64,000 nt of DNA from Nostoc indistinguendum CM1-VF10 (GTDB taxonomy: Bacteria > Cyanobacteriota > Cyanobacteriia > Cyanobacteriales > Nostocaceae): NCBI GenBank assembly GCA_019359215.1, contig JAHHHS010000027.1, positions 16,224-80,223 on the forward strand. Reading direction: 5' to 3'. The stretch's first letter is position 1. Every line of letters starts with the position of its first letter. Both the position numbers and the translations under genes were made by a program. Positions 9,033 through 17,994 of the stretch are shown one piece after another. The notes under the pieces were generated by a model. The model had not been told where the DNA came from, ran no database searches, and worked only from the letters and a program-made list of their open reading frames with translations.

Positions 9033-9245
9033 AGAGGCAGAGGGGATGAGGAAGCAGGGGGAGCAGGGGAAGAATTATAACTCCTAAGTCCCTACTCCCG
9101 ATTCCCCACTCCCCACTCCCCTTCTTTAAACAAACTGTCAACATTGAACTTTAAAATATCAAATTAGCCCTTATTATTAATAGTTCAGGCTGAAAGCTCA
9201 TAGCTAATAGCCTCTAGCTGGATATTCGATAGCTCATAGCTCAAG

Positions 9246-9872
9246 ATGGATCTTGGAGATTGCTACCGTTTACTAGGTTTAAGATCGGGAGCCTCTTTTG
9301 CTGACATCAAATCGTCTTATCGGCGATTGGCACAGCAATATCATCCCGATATCAACCCAGATGACAACAAAGCCAAAGATAAGTTTATTGCGTTGACAGA
9401 GGCGTACAAACTCTTGCTGACAGTGGTACTGCCAGAGGAAACTGCCGTACATTCAAGTCAGGTGTCAACATCTGGTGGGCGTGATGACGCTAGGGCAACG
9501 CATAGGCAGAAAACACCAGTAACAACGGTGATAAGCCAAGAACCAGGAAAAGCAAGGCCGCCTAATCTGTTGGAAATAGAAGAACGGCTGAAGTGGAAGA
9601 CTTATGAGCAATTGCAGCGATTTTTGCAAGAAAGACGATTTCCACAAGCGATCGCCCTGGCGGAAGCTTTAGCAGATCGTTTGTCAACAGATGCAGAAGT
9701 TCGCCAATGGCTAGCGATCGCTTATCAAATTTGGGGACGGGCGTTAATTTCTGAAAACCAACTGCTCAAAGCAAGAATTTATCTCAAAAAAGCTCTGAAA
9801 ACAGACCCCCATAATAAAAGTCTCTGGTACGAAGTGCAGCGAGATTTCCAACGATTAGAACAAATTTTTTAA
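9246..9872 (+). CDS. J-domain protein with C-terminal helical repeats
   Basis: Residues 1-62 are a J domain with the HPD motif (QQYHPDINPDD), which stimulates Hsp70 ATPase. There is no G/F region, zinc finger or DnaJ substrate domain, so this is a class III co-chaperone. After a loose linker (about 70-115), residues 120-208 form paired helices resembling tetratricopeptide repeats (AEALADRLSTDAEVRQWLA, LKARIYLKKALKTDP). It may bring DnaK to a specific client. Total length is 208 residues, and the gene is followed by a terminator. Confidence 0.85.
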   Translation: MDLGDCYRLLGLRSGASFADIKSSYRRLAQQYHPDINPDDNKAKDKFIALTEAYKLLLTVVLPEETAVHSSQVSTSGGRDDARATHRQKTPVTTVISQEPGKARPPNLLEIEERLKWKTYEQLQRFLQERRFPQAIALAEALADRLSTDAEVRQWLAIAYQIWGRALISENQLLKARIYLKKALKTDPHNKSLWYEVQRDFQRLEQIF

Positions 9873-9893
9873 AGATTTACAAAATTTTTCAAT

Positions 9894-9932
9894 GAAGGCA
9901 GGAGGTAGCAGAAAGACTGCCTTCTGTTTCTT
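9894..9932 (+). terminator. Intrinsic terminator after the J-domain gene
   Basis: An 8-bp stem, GAAGGCAG with CTGCCTTC, is separated by a 15-base loop and followed by TGTTTCTT. It starts 22 bp after the stop codon. Confidence 0.65.
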
Positions 9933-10072
9933 GCTGCGACCAATCAGGGTGCATAGTTTAAGACCCCCACTTTTAGCCTTAGCTTCCCGCTCTTTACGAG
10001 AGTTCAGGGCTGCCAAATCAGGGGTGGAATCTCTGGATCATTTGTTCCCCCTGCCCCCTGCCTCCTAAATAA

Positions 10073-11272
10073 TTACCTCAATCCGTGCAACACTGCTCCT
10101 AATGTAGCGATTCCCTCAACAATCTTCTGTGTTGGTTGAAAGCTAAAAGCTAACCTGAAGGCATCATCCCCCTGTCCATTGGCATAGCAGCGAGTCCCTG
10201 GCAGAAAACTGATGCCGTGTTCATTGGCAGCCATAAGGAGGGCTTTGGCGCTGATATCTGGTGGCAATTTACACCAAACGAAAAAGCCGCCATCGGGACG
10301 CAAAGCAACTACATCACTGGGGAACTCTAAGGCGATCGCTTCTAACAATAAATTGCACTTATGTTTGTAGCAGGCGATTAGCTCTTGAATGTGATTCTCT
10401 AACTTGCCTGTGGCACAGTAACGAGCGACTACATGGCTGACAAATGGCCCCACAGGCCCCTCACTTTTGAACATTGCCAGCCGTTCAATAATCGCTGGAT
10501 CGCCACAAGCCCAACCTAGCCGGATACCAGGCGCAATAATTTTCGAGAAGGTACTCACATATAAAACCCACCCCTCTTGGTCGAGAGTTGCCAGGGGGGG
10601 CATAGTTTCTCCTTGGAAGTGTAAATCGCTATAAGCATCGTCTTCCACCACCAGAACGCCATACTCAGCCGCTAATGCTACCAGTTTTTGGCGGCGAAAT
10701 AACGGCATAGTAACGCCTGTGGGATTATGAAAGGTGGGAATAGTATAAATAAATCGGGGTCGAATACCCTGTTTCTTTAAATCTTTTAATGCCACTTCTA
10801 AAGCATCTACATCCATCCCCAACTCATCCACAGGAATAGTAATTATGCGTGCGCCAGCGTGGACAAATCTAGCAACTACTCCTAAAAAGGTTGGCCCTTC
10901 CACAATTACTACATCACCAGGTTCCACAAACACATCTGGTAGCAAGCCGAGAATCTGACCAGAACCATAGCCAATGATCAGGCGATCGCGATCGGCAGTG
11001 ATTCCTTTAGCCTGCAAACGGAGGATAATTTGCTCATACAGTTGAGCTGAAGGTGGGCCGTAATTGAGGGCGATCGGAGCCTCTTCTGCTAGTACAATGG
11101 CACTTGCAGCAGCCAAGTCAGCATGAGGAAAGAGAATTGGGTCAGCTAGACCATAGGCAAAGCTGACAGTGAGAATTTTGCTTAACTCTGTACCGTAGGT
11201 TGGTGGTGCGATGTTTTTTGCTCGTTCGGCGAACAAATCAGTAATTCGGTAAGTAGGGGTGGTAGAAACCAT
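10073..11272 (-). CDS. PLP-dependent aminotransferase (class I/II, LysN/MocR-like catalytic domain)
   Basis: I choose ATG 11272 (399 residues, starting MVSTTPTYRITDLFAERA); an in-frame TTG at 11320 would add 16 poorly supported residues. It is a fold-type I enzyme: YNGxGSGQ-type cofactor site (GYGSGQILGLL), the N-P motif (FHNPTGVTMP), VVEDDAYSDL, and the PLP lysine in VSTFSKIIAPGIRLGW. No winged-helix domain is present, so it is an enzyme, not a MocR regulator. Closest named relatives transaminate 2-aminoadipate or aromatic/branched amino acids. The true substrate cannot be read from sequence. Confidence 0.87.
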   Translation of the reverse strand: MVSTTPTYRITDLFAERAKNIAPPTYGTELSKILTVSFAYGLADPILFPHADLAAASAIVLAEEAPIALNYGPPSAQLYEQIILRLQAKGITADRDRLIIGYGSGQILGLLPDVFVEPGDVVIVEGPTFLGVVARFVHAGARIITIPVDELGMDVDALEVALKDLKKQGIRPRFIYTIPTFHNPTGVTMPLFRRQKLVALAAEYGVLVVEDDAYSDLHFQGETMPPLATLDQEGWVLYVSTFSKIIAPGIRLGWACGDPAIIERLAMFKSEGPVGPFVSHVVARYCATGKLENHIQELIACYKHKCNLLLEAIALEFPSDVVALRPDGGFFVWCKLPPDISAKALLMAANEHGISFLPGTRCYANGQGDDAFRLAFSFQPTQKIVEGIATLGAVLHGLR

Positions 11273-11548
11273 AAGTAGTTCAAAATTGGGAGTCAGAATA
11301 CGGAACACACAAGAAGACAATTGGCGAAATGTCAGATCAGAAGCTTCCTCTGATCTAAACTTTTCACTAGAGTGGGGTCTTAAACTTTTGCTAGTCGCCT
11401 AGAATTCATGGTGGATTCTGGTGCTGACGGATGTATTCTTTTTTATAACATCATGACAATTATCGTGAATATTGACTGATAGAACGGGATTACACAGTGA
11501 AAATTAATTAACTTCAAGTGGCAGCAGCTAATTCTAAGCTTAGGCTCT

Positions 11549-12310
11549 TTGCTACTGATTATTGCCTGTAAAAGTTTCTATCCCACCAATAATCTAGATG
11601 CTATACCTCTTAGGGTGGCGACAGATCCCACCTTTGTCCCTTTTGAAATCCAAAGGGCTAGCGGTAACTTGGAAGGTTTTGATATTGATTTGATGAATGC
11701 GATCGCTAAAGTAGCAGGTTTTGCAGTCCAGTTTGAAAGTCTTCCCTTTGATGGCATGATCTCGACCTTGCAAGCTAAAAGAGTCGATGCAGCAATTAGC
11801 GGAATCACCATTACCACTGAACGCTTGAAAACAATTGCTTTTTCACGACCTTATTTTAAAGCCGGACTAGCGATTGCTGTCCGCGAAGATAACCAAAATA
11901 TTAAAGACTTCAATAGTCTCAAAGGTAAAAAAATTGCTGTACAAATTGGTTCAACTGGGGCAAATTTTGCCAAAACCATCCCTAACGCCAAAATTAGTAC
12001 TTTTAATTCTGGGCCAGAATTTTTCCAAGACTTGCTCAACGGCAATGTTGATGCTGTGGTTAGCGATGCTTTTGCTACTTTATATGCAATTAAAAATGGC
12101 AAACTCAAAGGTATCAGAGTTGTTGCCGATCTGCTTACTGAAGAATACTACGGGATTGCTACACCTAAGGACTCTCCCCATCTGGATGCAATTAACAAAG
12201 CTATAGCGACTTTGTTATCCAATGGCACTTACAAGCAAATTTATCAAAAATGGTTTAATGCTGAACCTCCGCAATTGCCAGACTCTTGGCATGGGGCAAG
12301 AGGACTTTGA
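11549..12310 (+). CDS. Amino-acid-type ABC transporter solute-binding lipoprotein, start disturbed
   Basis: The mature part is a complete periplasmic binding protein of the GlnH/ArtJ class (PTFVPFEIQRASGNLEGFDI, IAFSRPYFKAGLAIAV, DAVVSDAFATLYAI). The conservative start is TTG 11549, but a proper lipoprotein signal lies upstream in the same frame: residues reading KWQQLILSLGSLLLIIAC end at the lipobox Cys. No ATG/GTG/TTG opens that frame. A GTG at 11497 would serve if one A in the AAAA run at 11500-11503 were absent, so a one-base insertion is likely. No permease or ATPase gene follows. Confidence 0.8.
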   Translation: MLLIIACKSFYPTNNLDAIPLRVATDPTFVPFEIQRASGNLEGFDIDLMNAIAKVAGFAVQFESLPFDGMISTLQAKRVDAAISGITITTERLKTIAFSRPYFKAGLAIAVREDNQNIKDFNSLKGKKIAVQIGSTGANFAKTIPNAKISTFNSGPEFFQDLLNGNVDAVVSDAFATLYAIKNGKLKGIRVVADLLTEEYYGIATPKDSPHLDAINKAIATLLSNGTYKQIYQKWFNAEPPQLPDSWHGARGL

Positions 12311-12583
12311 GACAAGGAGAATTGGGAACAAGGGGAAAGAGTTGTTTCAAGTTCTCACCTCTTGTCCCCTTGTCCCCCTGTCTCCTCTACTCCCCATTTA
12401 TAAGGAATTGGATACCAATATATTAAATATTTATCTAATATACGTCACAATTAATACTGCCACCAAAATTCATTGATAAACTACAATCTCTTATAAGTCT
12501 ACTGTAGTCAGGGACAGCCAATTGTGGCACCTTGGATTTAGTGGCTAGAAGCACCTTGGAACGGGAATAAAGGAACTTCCACT

Positions 12584-14569
12584 ATGCTGATTTGCCCTCA
12601 GTGTAAATTTGAAAACCCCAATAGCAACAAATTTTGCCAAAGCTGTGGCACATCCCTGACTCACAAGGTTTGTCCTGAATGCAGTACTGATGATGTACCT
12701 GTGAATACACTACGTTGTCATAACTGTGGCACGGAATGTGGAACAGTGTTTTGGGCAATTATTTCTAAGGAAACGAATGGGGAAGCTTTGGGAGTAGGGG
12801 GAGATGAGGGAGATGAGGGAGATGAGGGAGTAATATCTTCCTTTCCTCTATCTCCTAGTTCTCAGATTGCATTAGGCTCCTATTTAGACTCCCAAGAGCG
12901 TTATCAATTATTAGATCCACTACCTGCCGAAACGGAAACTGCCACCATTACTGATGTTGGTGTGAGAGTTCTAGATTGTCAGCCGTATCAAATATCACCC
13001 ATTGAGGCAATACTAGCAAGTCAGCAATCAGATTTGCTAACGCCATCAGTGGAAGCAAGTGGAATTCCTGACTTTGCTCAACTTTATATTGCTTTACAAT
13101 CCCAAGGTCATCGGGGGATACCGTCGATTCACGATGCATGGCAGCAGGGAAATATGCAGGTTGTCATCATCGAGAATCGCTCACATTGGCAGCCTTTACT
13201 CGATTTGTGGCAAGAAGAAACGACAAGTTCGTTAAAAATTTTACACTGGTGTTATGAAATGACCCAACTTTGGGCATTATTGGAACCAGTAAATTGTCGT
13301 CAAAGCCTGTTAGATTTGGCAAATTTGCGATTGGATGAAGACCAAACGCTGGCGCTACAAAGATTATATGTGGAACCATCGAATTCTCAACTTGTCACCG
13401 AGTCGCCAGAAGATGCCCAAGCCCAAACATCTGCTATTCCAGAGGAATCGTTAACCATTCAAGCTTTGGGGCGGGTTTGGCAAGCGCTATTTAGGCAATC
13501 TCAACGGACTCAATTTGGCTCTGTAGTCCAGATGTTGGGGGAGTTAGAGGTAGGTAAAATTCAGACGATCGCACAGTTGCGATCGTGCTTAGAGGAAATC
13601 TCTGTTGAACTGGAAGCACTAGGAACCGCAACTTCGCCCCCAATAAAGGAGAATAATACTGCTGTGCCCACTACTATCGTGCAATCAGATGAGCCAGAAG
13701 ATATCATTAGCAAAACTGATGATATGCCAACTGTTGTACTGGCGATGCAGTTAAGTAGCTTAGAAGATGCAGGACGCACAGATGTGGGGCGTCAGCGTTA
13801 TCATAACGAAGACTACTTTGGTATTGAAACCAAAATTCAGAAGTTGGAGTTTCCTAAAAGTCGAGTTTTGCAAGGGCATGGTTTGTATATTCTCTGTGAT
13901 GGTATGGGTGGACACGCTGGTGGCGAGATCGCCAGTGAGTTAGCAGTCAACACCCTACGGCAATACTTTCAAGAACATTGGATTACCAACCAACTGCCAA
14001 CAGAAGATAGCATTCGTGAGGCAGTGTATTTAGCGAATGAGGCGATTTATAAGCTAAATCAACAAGATGCCCGTTCTGGAGTGGGGCGCATGGGTACAAC
14101 TTTGGTAATGCTATTAATTGAAGATACTCAAGCAGCTGTTGCTCATGTGGGAGATAGCCGTCTCTATCGGTTAACGCGCAAGCGGGGGCTAGAACAAGTC
14201 ACAGTAGATCACGAAGTTGGGCAACGGGAAATTAACCGAGGTGTGGAAGCAAGCATAGCTTACGTCCGCCCGGATGCCTACCAACTCACCCAAGCTTTGG
14301 GGCCTCGTGACGAAAACTCGATTAATCCTGATGTAGGCTTTTTCGATATCAATGAAGATACTCTTTTGTTGTTGGCATCAGACGGTCTATCAGATAATGA
14401 TTTACTAGAAACCCATTGGCAAACTCACTTAGAACCCTTACTTAGTTCTGGCGCTAATTTAGAACGGGGTGTTACAGAGTTAATTGATTTGGCGAACCAA
14501 CACAATGGTCATGACAACATTACTGGTATACTTATTCGGGCAAAAGTGCGCCCAAATCTGGAAAGTTAA
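12584..14569 (+). CDS. Zinc-ribbon PP2C-family Ser/Thr protein phosphatase
   Basis: Residues 1-50 contain two zinc ribbons (CPQC..CQSC, CPEC..CHNC). Residues about 60-80 are a heptamer-repeat-encoded insert (GDEGDEGDEG). A long middle region (100-370) resembles a degenerate kinase-like or adaptor segment. Residues about 395-655 are a full PP2C domain: GRQRYHNEDYFGI, LCDGMGGHAGGE, GTTLVMLL, HVGDSRLYRL, LLASDGLSDND and GHDNITGIL, with all metal-binding aspartates present. It should remove phosphate from Ser/Thr proteins. The FHA-kinase directly downstream on the same strand is its natural counterpart. Confidence 0.92.
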   Translation: MLICPQCKFENPNSNKFCQSCGTSLTHKVCPECSTDDVPVNTLRCHNCGTECGTVFWAIISKETNGEALGVGGDEGDEGDEGVISSFPLSPSSQIALGSYLDSQERYQLLDPLPAETETATITDVGVRVLDCQPYQISPIEAILASQQSDLLTPSVEASGIPDFAQLYIALQSQGHRGIPSIHDAWQQGNMQVVIIENRSHWQPLLDLWQEETTSSLKILHWCYEMTQLWALLEPVNCRQSLLDLANLRLDEDQTLALQRLYVEPSNSQLVTESPEDAQAQTSAIPEESLTIQALGRVWQALFRQSQRTQFGSVVQMLGELEVGKIQTIAQLRSCLEEISVELEALGTATSPPIKENNTAVPTTIVQSDEPEDIISKTDDMPTVVLAMQLSSLEDAGRTDVGRQRYHNEDYFGIETKIQKLEFPKSRVLQGHGLYILCDGMGGHAGGEIASELAVNTLRQYFQEHWITNQLPTEDSIREAVYLANEAIYKLNQQDARSGVGRMGTTLVMLLIEDTQAAVAHVGDSRLYRLTRKRGLEQVTVDHEVGQREINRGVEASIAYVRPDAYQLTQALGPRDENSINPDVGFFDINEDTLLLLASDGLSDNDLLETHWQTHLEPLLSSGANLERGVTELIDLANQHNGHDNITGILIRAKVRPNLES

Positions 14570-14576
14570 AAATAAA

Positions 14577-14715
14577 TCGGGAGTGGGGAATGGGGGATGG
14601 GGGAGATGAGGGAGATGAGGGAGATGAGGGGGATGAGGGAGAAAGAAGCAATGCCCAATGCCCTATGCCCAATGCCCAATGCCCCATGCCCAATACCCAG
14701 TCCCCAGTCCTCTTA
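14577..14715. repeat. Heptamer-type repeats between phosphatase and kinase genes
   Basis: GGGAGAT/GAGGGAGATGA units (14590-14640) are followed by about six copies of CCCAATG-like heptamers (14655-14700). The same GAGATGAGG words occur inside the phosphatase gene at about 12803-12830. An ATG at 14597 opens a frame through this repeat into the kinase, but the resulting low-complexity peptide is unlikely to be the real N-terminus. Confidence 0.7.
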
Positions 14716-14731
14716 CCTTATAGGTTGTATC

Positions 14732-16003
14732 GTGGTTAGCCTGACTCTGTTAGAACCGCAACAGAAAACGCCCCTCCACCAGTGGTGCTTTGAGAACTCT
14801 TCCATAATTCGGATTGGTCGAGCGGCAGATAATCACGTTGTTTTAACTGATAGTTTAGTTTCGCGGCATCATCTAGAACTGAGACAAGTCGATTCTGCTG
14901 ATAATGGCGGTGGTTGGCGGCTGATTAGTCAGGGTACTAATGGGACTTTCCTCAACGGTGTCCTTGTGATTCAGAGTCCGTTACCAGATAATTCCCTTTT
15001 GCAACTGGCACAGGGAGGCCCAATACTGCAATTCCGAATTCAGGAGGTAACAGTACTGGAAATTAGTGTGCGATCGCAACAACAAATCCAAGAAACAGAA
15101 GAAAATGCTATTGCAACACTCCAGTCAGCCCAAGGTAGATACACTTGCACCCATGAAGGCAATTCCCCAAACAATCTATTCTGCATCCACTGCGGCCAAC
15201 CTCTGTCAGTGCAACAGAAAATTCGCCATTATCAGGTGTTGCGAACTCTTGGACAAGGAGGTATGGGTACTACTTATCTGGCTTGGGATGCGGCTGGCTT
15301 GATTGCGGGTATGCCACAACTGCTGGTGTTGAAGCAAATGAATGCTGATATGGTAAGAATTGCCAAAGCTCAAGAATTATTTGAGCGTGAGGCGCATACT
15401 CTCAAATCTCTTAACCATCCGGGAATTCCCAAGTATTACGACTTCTTTGTAGAAGACGGAAAAAAATACTTGGCAATGGAACTAATTCAAGGACAAGATT
15501 TAGAGAAACGTGTTTATACTACTGGGACAGTTACACCAAACCAAGCGATCGCTTGGATGATCCAAACCTGCGATATTTTAGAATATCTTCATAGCCAAGA
15601 GCCTCCACTGATTCACCGCGATATTAAACCCGCTAACCTAATGGTGCGAAGTTCTTTAAATGGCATAGTAGTGCTAGATTTTGGCGCAGTTAAAGAAATT
15701 GGCACAGTCCCCGGTACTCGGATTGGTGCAGAAGGTTATTGCGCTCCTGAACAAGAACGAGGACAACCTTTGACTCAATCTGATTTGTATGCAATTGGGC
15801 CAACGCTGATTTTTTTGCTCACAGGCGAAAACCCGTTTAAGTATTACCGCCAAAGGGGGCGAAACTTCAGGTTTGATGTGGCAAAAGTTCCCACGATTAG
15901 TTCCCAATTAAGATATGTGATTGATCGCGTTACAGAACCATTGCCACGCGATCGCTATCAAACGGCGAAGGAATTAGCTGCGGCGTTAGCTGCTTGCCAA
16001 TAA
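14732..16003 (+). CDS. FHA-domain Ser/Thr protein kinase with zinc ribbon
   Basis: I prefer the GTG start at 14732 (MVSLTLLEPQQ...), because upstream in-frame ATG 14597 would prepend 45 residues coded by repeats. Residues about 20-105 are an FHA domain (IIRIGRAADNHVVL, SRHHLEL), which binds phosphothreonine. A small zinc ribbon follows (C-x2-H ... CIHCG). The kinase domain occupies the last 260 residues: glycine loop LGQGGMGTTYLAWD, Lys in LVLKQMN, catalytic HRDIKPANLM, DFG in VVLDFGAVKE, and APEQERGQ. It is probably cytoplasmic, as there is no membrane helix. It forms a kinase/phosphatase pair with the preceding gene. Confidence 0.88.
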   Translation: MVSLTLLEPQQKTPLHQWCFENSSIIRIGRAADNHVVLTDSLVSRHHLELRQVDSADNGGGWRLISQGTNGTFLNGVLVIQSPLPDNSLLQLAQGGPILQFRIQEVTVLEISVRSQQQIQETEENAIATLQSAQGRYTCTHEGNSPNNLFCIHCGQPLSVQQKIRHYQVLRTLGQGGMGTTYLAWDAAGLIAGMPQLLVLKQMNADMVRIAKAQELFEREAHTLKSLNHPGIPKYYDFFVEDGKKYLAMELIQGQDLEKRVYTTGTVTPNQAIAWMIQTCDILEYLHSQEPPLIHRDIKPANLMVRSSLNGIVVLDFGAVKEIGTVPGTRIGAEGYCAPEQERGQPLTQSDLYAIGPTLIFLLTGENPFKYYRQRGRNFRFDVAKVPTISSQLRYVIDRVTEPLPRDRYQTAKELAAALAACQ

Positions 16004-16085
16004 AAAGACTAGGGACTGGGGGCTAGGGACTGGGGACAGGAAACATTTTTCCCAATCCCAATACCCAATCGCCACTACCCAATAC

Positions 16086-16304
16086 CTATTCCTCATCCCA
16101 AGTTTCTACAGCTAGCAATTCACTAACTGGGTCTTGCATACTAAAGCCAAAGTCAAGCAGTTCCTGTTTCCAGTGCTGCCATTCATTACCGTAGAGCAAA
16201 GCGATTTTCCAGATGCTATCGCTTGGCTTGATAATATTCGATTCTATGAGTGATTGCACATTGCGCTGCAATTTCACCATTGGGTGAATCACTTGCTGAG
16301 TCAT
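16086..16304 (-). CDS. Small conserved cyanobacterial protein, DUF4327-like
   Basis: The 72-residue protein has the pattern of the DUF4327 family: a basic N-terminal helix (VQSLIESNIIKPSDSIWKI), a central Trp (NEWQHWKQEL), and an acidic end with Trp (ELLAVETWDEE). I recognise the pattern rather than a named member, so family membership is moderate. Function is unknown. The gene is convergent with the kinase gene. Confidence 0.7.
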   Translation of the reverse strand: MTQQVIHPMVKLQRNVQSLIESNIIKPSDSIWKIALLYGNEWQHWKQELLDFGFSMQDPVSELLAVETWDEE

Positions 16305-17216
16305 AACCTCGATTGAATTCAGATTTTGTTGGTAAATACTTGATTAAAACTGCTTCCCATTCTGCAATTGTTGCTGGATCGTAGAGTGGTGTAATTTTTG
16401 GTAAAGCTAGTCTTAACTTTTTAACTATACCATAACAAACTCTACTAAATTACTGGTAAATCCAGTTTTGTACGGTAATTACCACCACAAAACTCCAATT
16501 TCACCAAGCAGTCCTTAAACTTTTTGCAGAAGCCGGGCAGAGGTTGAGGGGGAAGAGGTGAAGGAATAAGGGATGCTTTTGTTTCCCCTTTTCTTTTTAC
16601 TCTTAACTTTTACCCTTTCTCCACTAGAGTGCAACAGTACCTTTTGTCATAGATATATTGTAGACACCGAGCGGAATAATTAGCCGTCTGGGAAGTTGCA
16701 CTAAGAAGTCTGACTAAGGACGAGTGGGAAAATTCTATTTGTTTTAATCACAAAAAAGATGTGTGCTTGTTGAAGAACGCATACAATACGGGCTGGTTTG
16801 AAAGTTTTTGAATTACAGGGAAATCCGCAATTGAGTACAAATCTCTACTGCTATTAATTTATTTAAACGTTATTTACAATATCGCAAACATCTAGCATTA
16901 GGCATAAACATCGCAAATCTTTATATAATTTTAACTTTCTCTTAAAAAAGTAAGACTTGGAGGCTTGCTCTGTGTAGGTGCAGGAGAGGATTTTGCTTTG
17001 AAGTATAGGAGCGATGCCTACGGCGGTAAACTACGCATGGCAAGATTGTCAGTACAGCATAAGCTCACCATAAAGTTCTCTCGTCCTCAGAATCAGCTTT
17101 TAAAGTTTGTGTAAAAAATTTCCAGTTTAAGATGTTAGTTTCTATTGGGCAGATGGGTAACCTCATAACGGGAGGGTTGCTGATACCTAAGCATTTATAG
17201 CAGCAATAATTGATAC
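16305..17216. other. Long intergenic region with no convincing gene
   Basis: This 912-bp stretch holds heptamer-like GGGG/CCCC words (about 16530-16620), a REP-like word GAGCGATGCCTACGGC (about 17009), and AT-rich DNA. On the minus strand from about 16437 to 16223 there is an open frame (…LPKITPLYDPATIAEWEAVL…) that looks protein-like but has no start codon and runs out of frame into the small gene at 16086. It may be a broken gene. I see no RNA gene. Confidence 0.4.
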
Positions 17217-17615
17217 ATGGCTGGTTCAGGGGAAGAGTACCTAATCGCCCGCAAAAAGCAGATTGGGCGGCGACAAAAGATTTTAACGATAGTGTCGATG
17301 TTCTCGTTTTTTAGTTCTACGGTATTTGCTGTCATTCCAGCAATTCAACAGGCTAGTCAACCTAAGCCAGCAATTGCGTCTCCCTCTGCTGAGTCAGTAT
17401 TACAGCAACAGGCGCGGGGTTATGAACTGGTTTTGCAACGAGAACCAGAAAACCAACTTCCTTTAGAGAAACTGTCTTTGCTGCGGTTGCAATTGAAAGA
17501 TGCTAAAGGTGCAATGGAACTTTTGGAGAAGCTGGTGAAGTTGCACCCCGAACGGCAAGATTACAAAGTTGTATTAGAGCAGGTTAAGAAGCAAGAGGGA
17601 AAGAGCGATTCTTAG
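17217..17615 (+). CDS. Membrane-anchored TPR protein
   Basis: The 132-residue protein has a basic start, one membrane helix at about residues 22-43 (ILTIVSMFSFFSSTVFAVIP), a Pro/Ser/Ala linker, and about two tetratricopeptide helical pairs (LQQQARGYELVLQREPENQL, GAMELLEKLVKLHPERQDY). It probably sits in the plasma or thylakoid membrane with its repeats exposed as a docking surface. The partner is unknown. A decayed copy of its last repeat follows immediately. Confidence 0.78.
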   Translation: MAGSGEEYLIARKKQIGRRQKILTIVSMFSFFSSTVFAVIPAIQQASQPKPAIASPSAESVLQQQARGYELVLQREPENQLPLEKLSLLRLQLKDAKGAMELLEKLVKLHPERQDYKVVLEQVKKQEGKSDS

Positions 17616-17650
17616 ACAAATAACGAGCCGAAGTCTAATTAATAAAGAGT

Positions 17651-17755
17651 GCGATCACTGTGATAGAGAAGTTAGTTAAGCTGCATCTTGATAGGTAAGA
17701 TTATCAAACTGTATTGGCGGATCTAAGGAAAATAGAAGGACATACTAATCGCTAA
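17651..17755 (+). pseudogene. Decayed duplicate of the TPR gene's last repeat
   Basis: In one frame this reads AITVIEKLVKLHLDR, stop, DYQTVLADLRKIEGHTNR, stop. That aligns with ELLEKLVKLHPERQDYKVVLEQ at the end of the gene just upstream. A CAA to TAA change explains the in-frame stop. It is a partial tandem duplication or the remains of a longer ancestral repeat. Confidence 0.65.
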
Positions 17756-17994
17756 ACAAGTGTAGCATTTTTTAAACAACTGAAGTAGACACAATTTTTT
17801 TTTAATAAAGTTAGTAGCTTTGAAAATGTATCTCGTTCTGTCGGGAAAGCAAGGAACTTGATTGTTATTGCTGATTAGTCCATCTAAAAAGTAATTTTCA
17901 ATAGATTAAACTAAGCAGGATTATTGAGTAATAAAAAATTAAGTAAATTACTGCATAGCAATTACTATTTCAAAACACAAGAAAATAAGCAATT

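Noticed and set aside
14597..14731. N-terminal extension of the FHA-kinase
   Set aside because: Encoded entirely by heptamer repeats (MREMREM, MPNA units); GTG 14732 gives the natural FHA start.
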